From Lewinellaceae bacterium (GTDB lineage Bacteria; Bacteroidota; Bacteroidia; Chitinophagales; Saprospiraceae), in contig JACJYA010000025.1 in assembly GCA_020636315.1 (NCBI GenBank), positions 1 through 64,000 on the forward strand: DNA of 64,000 bases, in the 5' to 3' direction. Shown piece by piece: positions 60,096 through 64,000 of the stretch (positions are counted from its first letter, which is position 1; every line of letters begins with the position of its first letter). The notes beneath the pieces were generated by a model, which did not search any database, was not told where the DNA came from, and worked only from the letters and a program-made list of their open reading frames with translations. Made by a program: the position numbers and the translations under genes.

Positions 60096-62249
60096 ATGGA
60101 CATTAAAAACGAGGTATTGTACCGGATCTATATCCTGCTCTTCGGTATCGTCGTGCCGGTGTCCATCGCGTTGTCATACAGAACGGTGCAGATCTCCATC
60201 CTGGACGGGGAGCGCTGGCGGGCTCAGGGCAGAGACAATTACCTGGAGTACCGGCAGGTGGAGGCGGACCGGGGTAATATCGTAGCGGCCGATGGCAGCC
60301 TGCTGGCCACTTCGATCCCTTATTTTGACCTCTTCTTCGACCCCCATGCCCCCCGGGAGGAAGACTATCAGAAATACATGGATACCCTGGCGCAGTGCCT
60401 GGCTACTTATGTTCTGGAAGATTACACCGTCGGCGGGGCAAGAGAGCTCCTCCAAAGCCTGCGCAAAGCGGCCGACCGGCACGTCATTTTGAAACGCAAG
60501 GCCTCCTACGCGGAGAAAAAGTTCATTGAAGATTTTCCTTTATTCCGGCTCGGGCGTTTCCGGGGTGGTTTTATCGCCGAAAAGCGCAGCGAGCGCAAGC
60601 GGCCCTTTGGGTTGCTTGCCCAGCGGACCATCGGGTACGTCCGGGATAATGCTAAGCCGGTAGGCCTGGAAGGACAGTTCGATACCCTCCTCGGAGGCAT
60701 GCCCGGCCAGCAGCTCATGATAAGGGTTGACCCCAAAGAAGACCTCTGGATGCCGGTTGACGACCTGACCGTCATTGAACCGGAGACCGGGAGTGATGTC
60801 GTCACCAATCTGGACATCGACATTCAGGACATTGCGGAGCAGGCGCTCAAGCGCGCCATGAACGCTCACGATGCAGAGTGGGGTACTGCGGTGGTCATGG
60901 AAGTGGAAACCGGGGCTATCCGCGCAATGGCCAACCTGGGGCGCACGGATGAAGGCTGGTGGGAAACCTACAACTACGCTGTGGGCGCCGGCATTGAACC
61001 CGGTTCAACTTTCAAAGCAGCCTCCGTGATGGCCCTGCTGGAAGATGGCTTTGTGGATCTCGATGATTCTATTCGCATCTACAACGGCCGCGCCCAGTTT
61101 TATGACGATATGATGGAGGACGCTTCTCCCTACAGCGCCAGGCTGGATACTATACGCATGAGAGAGGCCTTCGTCATCTCCTCGAATGTCGGTATCGCCA
61201 CCATGGTCCAGGACCACTACGGGGAAAAGACACCGGAAAACGGCGATGAAGGAGCGGTGCGTTTCATCAAAAGGCTGAAGCAGTTCAACCTTAATCTCCC
61301 TACAGGAGTAGAGATTGACGGAGAGGCCAACCCCTATATCAAGGAGGCCTACAGCGATAAGGATCACTGGAGCGGCACCACGCTGCCCTGGATGTCTATC
61401 GGCTATGAAATGAAGATCACTCCGCTTCAGTTGCTGGCTTTTTATAATGCTATTGCCAATGACGGCGAGATGATGAAACCTTATCTGGTCTCGGAGATAA
61501 GGCGCTTTGGAGAAACCACCCGCCGTTTTCGCCCAACGGTCATTGACCGGCGTATTGCCAGCCGTGAGACTGTCGCCAGGATGCAGGAACTGCTGATCTC
61601 AGTGGTGGAGGACGAAAGGGGCACGGCCCATAAGCTGCGTTCCGGCCGGTATTCCTTCGCCGGAAAGACCGGCACTGCGCAGATCAATTACCGGCGAGGT
61701 AGCAGGGGGACGCGCGTCGGAGGCTATCAGGCTTCGTTCGTGGGGTATTTTCCGGTGGAAAAACCCAAATACTCCTGTATCGTGGTGGTCAACCGCCCGC
61801 GTCGCGGAGGCTTTTACGGAGGAGATGTTGCCGGGCCCGTTTTCCGGGAGATCGCAGACAATATCTACACCGCGAAAGTGGAATTACATACTCCGGTCAA
61901 CCTGGCTCCCAAACCGGTACTGGCCGGTAATACCCTTCCGGCTTTCAGCATTGGCGATAAGAAAGATATGAGTACGGTGTTCAACTACCTTGAGATCCCT
62001 TTCTATGGAGAGCCCGAAACCCCGGTGGCAGTTGCCCGGGTACAGTCGGATAGCCTGATACTGGAGCAGCGGACTATGCCGGAGGACCGGGTGCCCAACG
62101 TGGTCGGCCTCGGGTTGAGAGATGCTCTTTATACCCTTGAGAACAGAGGGCTGGCGGTTGAGATCGAAGGGTTTGGAAAGGTGGCGCGCCAATCCCTGCT
62201 GCCCGGAACCAGGATACAGGGCCAGTCCATTCGGCTGTATTTGCAATAG
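60096..62249 (+). CDS. ftsI: Penicillin-binding protein 3 / FtsI with PASTA domain
   Basis: 717 residues. One membrane anchor (about 10-32), pedestal domain, then transpeptidase: active Ser304 in STFK (304-307), SSN at 362-364 and KTG at 524-526. A single PASTA-like domain ends the protein (from about 665, NVVGLGLRDALYTLENRGLA). It cross-links septal peptidoglycan. Longer than E. coli FtsI mainly through the PASTA tail, as in many Bacteroidota. Confidence 0.95.
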   Translation: MDIKNEVLYRIYILLFGIVVPVSIALSYRTVQISILDGERWRAQGRDNYLEYRQVEADRGNIVAADGSLLATSIPYFDLFFDPHAPREEDYQKYMDTLAQCLATYVLEDYTVGGARELLQSLRKAADRHVILKRKASYAEKKFIEDFPLFRLGRFRGGFIAEKRSERKRPFGLLAQRTIGYVRDNAKPVGLEGQFDTLLGGMPGQQLMIRVDPKEDLWMPVDDLTVIEPETGSDVVTNLDIDIQDIAEQALKRAMNAHDAEWGTAVVMEVETGAIRAMANLGRTDEGWWETYNYAVGAGIEPGSTFKAASVMALLEDGFVDLDDSIRIYNGRAQFYDDMMEDASPYSARLDTIRMREAFVISSNVGIATMVQDHYGEKTPENGDEGAVRFIKRLKQFNLNLPTGVEIDGEANPYIKEAYSDKDHWSGTTLPWMSIGYEMKITPLQLLAFYNAIANDGEMMKPYLVSEIRRFGETTRRFRPTVIDRRIASRETVARMQELLISVVEDERGTAHKLRSGRYSFAGKTGTAQINYRRGSRGTRVGGYQASFVGYFPVEKPKYSCIVVVNRPRRGGFYGGDVAGPVFREIADNIYTAKVELHTPVNLAPKPVLAGNTLPAFSIGDKKDMSTVFNYLEIPFYGEPETPVAVARVQSDSLILEQRTMPEDRVPNVVGLGLRDALYTLENRGLAVEIEGFGKVARQSLLPGTRIQGQSIRLYLQ

Positions 62250-62442
62250 CACGCCGGAGGTGTGCCCCCGGAAAGAGGAATTGGTAGCTCCCCCCGACGA
62301 TTCCCCTGTTGTGAAACATCGGTTGCCCGTCTTCTCCCGGCGACTATCGGAACCAGCCGGGTAAAATTGGTTGATGGAGTTTCGGGATCGGCCAGGTTAA
62401 CTCAATTGACAGTAACAACGGATATTTCCTGGCAGGATAGGT

Positions 62443-63897
62443 ATGGAATTGAAAAAACTGATACGATCGCTTGACATAATTGCGCTGGAAGGCTCCACCT
62501 CCCGGAGTGTGGAGCAACTCGATTTCGATTCGAGAAAAGTGAAGGCCGGCAGCCTTTTTGTTGCCCTCAGAGGCACTCAGGTTGACGGGCACCAATTCAT
62601 AGAGAAAGCCATTGGGCAGGGCGCCGCCGCCATAGTGGCGGAAGAACTGCCGGAACAGCGCCAGGCGCCCGTAACGTACATACAAGTGGCCGATAGTGCA
62701 ACGGCACTCGGCCGGATGGCTAACCTCTTTTTCGGAGAGCCATCCAGATCGCTGAAATTGGTTGGGGTCACGGGCACCAATGGCAAGACCACCACGGTGA
62801 CCTTGCTGCACAACCTGTTTACGGCCCTGGGCTATAAGGCCGGCCTGTTATCTACGGTGCGCAACCTCATTGGGCAGAGCCCTGTAGAGGCCACGCACAC
62901 CACTCCCGATGCAGTCTCGATCAATGCACTGCTCCGGGAAATGGCCGATGCCGGCTGTGATTATGCCTTTATGGAAGTCAGCTCGCATGCTGCTCATCAG
63001 CGGCGGATCGCCGGGCTGCACTTCGCCGGGGGTATTTTCACCAATATCAGCCACGACCATCTGGATTATCACAAAACTTTTAAGGCATATATAGATGCCA
63101 AAAAAATGTTCTTTGACATTTTGCCCAAAACAGCCTTCGCTCTCGTCAATGCCGACGACCGGCGCGGAGCCGTAATGCTGCAGAATACCCGGGCAAGAAA
63201 GTACACCTACAGCCTGCGGTCGATGGCCAGCTTTAAGGCCATGATACTGGAAAACAGCATCAGCGGCCTCCATCTCGATGTCGATGGCAGAGAGGTTTTC
63301 AGCCGCCTCATCGGCGAGTTCAATGCCTACAACCTGCTGGCGGCTTACGGAGCTGCCATCCTGCTCGGGCAGGATGAGGTAGAGACACTGACCGCCCTGA
63401 GCCAACTGAGGGCCGCCGAAGGGCGCTTCGACTATGTTGCCGGCCCTCAGGGCAGGCGCACTGGCATCGTCGATTATGCGCATACCCCCGATGCTCTGGA
63501 GAAAGTGCTGAGCACTATTCATCAGCTCCGGCAGGGGAACAATCGCATCATCACGGTGGTCGGGTGCGGTGGCGACAGGGATAAGGCCAAGCGGCCCAAA
63601 ATGGCCAAAGTAGCCTGTGATTACAGTGACCTGGTGGTGCTGACCTCCGACAATCCAAGGAGTGAAGCGCCCGAAGCGATCATTGCTGATATGCAGGCCG
63701 GCGTTCCGGCTTATGCCACCCAGAAAGTGCTGGTGGCTACCGGGCGCAGAGATGCCATCCGGGCGGCCTGTAAGCTGGCGGGCCCCGACGATATCATTCT
63801 CGTTGCCGGTAAAGGGCACGAGAAGTATCAGGAGGTCAACGGTGTGCGGCACCCTTTTGACGATAAGGCGGTGCTGGCTGAAGCCCTGGCGGAGTGA
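62443..63897 (+). CDS. murE: UDP-MurNAc-tripeptide synthetase MurE
   Basis: 484 residues. ATP-binding GTNGKT at 111-116. DNPR at about 403-406 is the motif that selects meso-diaminopimelate, so the wall should be meso-DAP type. Adds the third residue of the stem peptide in the cytoplasm. 193 bp after ftsI, a wider spacer than usual for the cluster, with no clear promoter. mraY would be expected next, beyond the window. Confidence 0.96.
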   Translation: MELKKLIRSLDIIALEGSTSRSVEQLDFDSRKVKAGSLFVALRGTQVDGHQFIEKAIGQGAAAIVAEELPEQRQAPVTYIQVADSATALGRMANLFFGEPSRSLKLVGVTGTNGKTTTVTLLHNLFTALGYKAGLLSTVRNLIGQSPVEATHTTPDAVSINALLREMADAGCDYAFMEVSSHAAHQRRIAGLHFAGGIFTNISHDHLDYHKTFKAYIDAKKMFFDILPKTAFALVNADDRRGAVMLQNTRARKYTYSLRSMASFKAMILENSISGLHLDVDGREVFSRLIGEFNAYNLLAAYGAAILLGQDEVETLTALSQLRAAEGRFDYVAGPQGRRTGIVDYAHTPDALEKVLSTIHQLRQGNNRIITVVGCGGDRDKAKRPKMAKVACDYSDLVVLTSDNPRSEAPEAIIADMQAGVPAYATQKVLVATGRRDAIRAACKLAGPDDIILVAGKGHEKYQEVNGVRHPFDDKAVLAEALAE

Positions 63898-64000
63898 AGC
63901 CCGGAAGAATTTTTAAATTCTTTCAGGATCAGTGCCTTATTCACGTCGCTTTGCAATGTGGAATTCCTATTTTTGGGGCCTTACCTCAATAAAGACGAAC
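63898..64000 (+). other. Spacer at the window end
   Basis: No gene. TATTTTTG at 63968-63975 matches TAnnTTTG, but its nearest TTG is only 14 bases upstream, so the promoter assignment is weak. The expected neighbour is mraY. Confidence 0.4.

Overview
The window reads as chromosome of a Bacteroidota member, most likely of the Saprospira/Lewinella/Haliscomenobacter side of the phylum. The grounds are: a protein with a type IX secretion (T9SS) C-terminal sorting domain; many start codons without a Shine-Dalgarno sequence; repeated TAnnTTTG promoter elements with an upstream TTG; a Bacteroidota-type arginine decarboxylase; meso-DAP-type MurE; and a G+C content that looks moderately above 50%. The phylum call is firm. 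The finer placement is inference. No rRNA, tRNA, complete insertion sequence, prophage or CRISPR array was seen.

Layout. 0.1-2.1 kb: metallopeptidase/VWA-like protein, then remnants of a PIN toxin-antitoxin locus. 2.1-7.1 kb: small membrane protein, APC permease, GH63-type glucosidase. 7.2-12.1 kb: RND pump and its lipoprotein adaptor, with no TolC-type partner. 12.3-17.7 kb: PPK2 kinase with a detached DUF1003 tail, an MprF-like flippase/aminoacyl-PG synthase, a small membrane protein, an EEP-family phosphoesterase. 17.8-24.7 kb: a complete alternate F-type ATPase operon (N-ATPase, atpDCQRBEFAG). 24.8-28.8 kb: MgtC/DUF4010 protein, Nramp-USP metal transporter, ECF sigma factor. 29.0-32.0 kb: LytTR regulator and hybrid histidine kinase. 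32.2-36.8 kb: hydrolase, PepSY-like protein, lipoprotein, MoxR-type ATPase, PD40 propeller. 37.0-40.9 kb: cytochrome c plus sulfite-oxidase-like enzyme, D-2-hydroxyacid dehydrogenase, BON-LysM protein. 41.1-45.4 kb: candidate small RNA, PAS histidine kinase, cysteine-less thioredoxin-like protein, arginine decarboxylase, MazG-like protein. 45.6-53.0 kb: outer-membrane Wzi-like protein, GH15 enzyme, T9SS-secreted protein, an unknown protein, a TPR membrane protein. 53.2-57.7 kb: ABC-F protein, YwbE, phosphoglucomutase, CvfB-like RNA-binding protein. 58.1-64.0 kb: start of the division/cell-wall (dcw) cluster, mraZ-rsmH-ftsL-ftsI-murE.

Functionally this is mostly housekeeping and envelope biology. 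One theme is ion and energy handling: an N-ATPase beside an Nramp-USP transporter and an MgtC-like protein. The least explained material is between genes. (1) About a third of free-standing gene ends run directly into a short quasi-tandem tract that is G-rich and C-poor on the coding strand, often with the stop codon inside the first repeat unit. (2) A roughly 130-bp element with 12-bp inverted ends is present once intact and several times as fragments. (3) A promoter-terminator unit of about 75 nt has no reading frame. (4) Several near-perfect palindromes occur in spacers.
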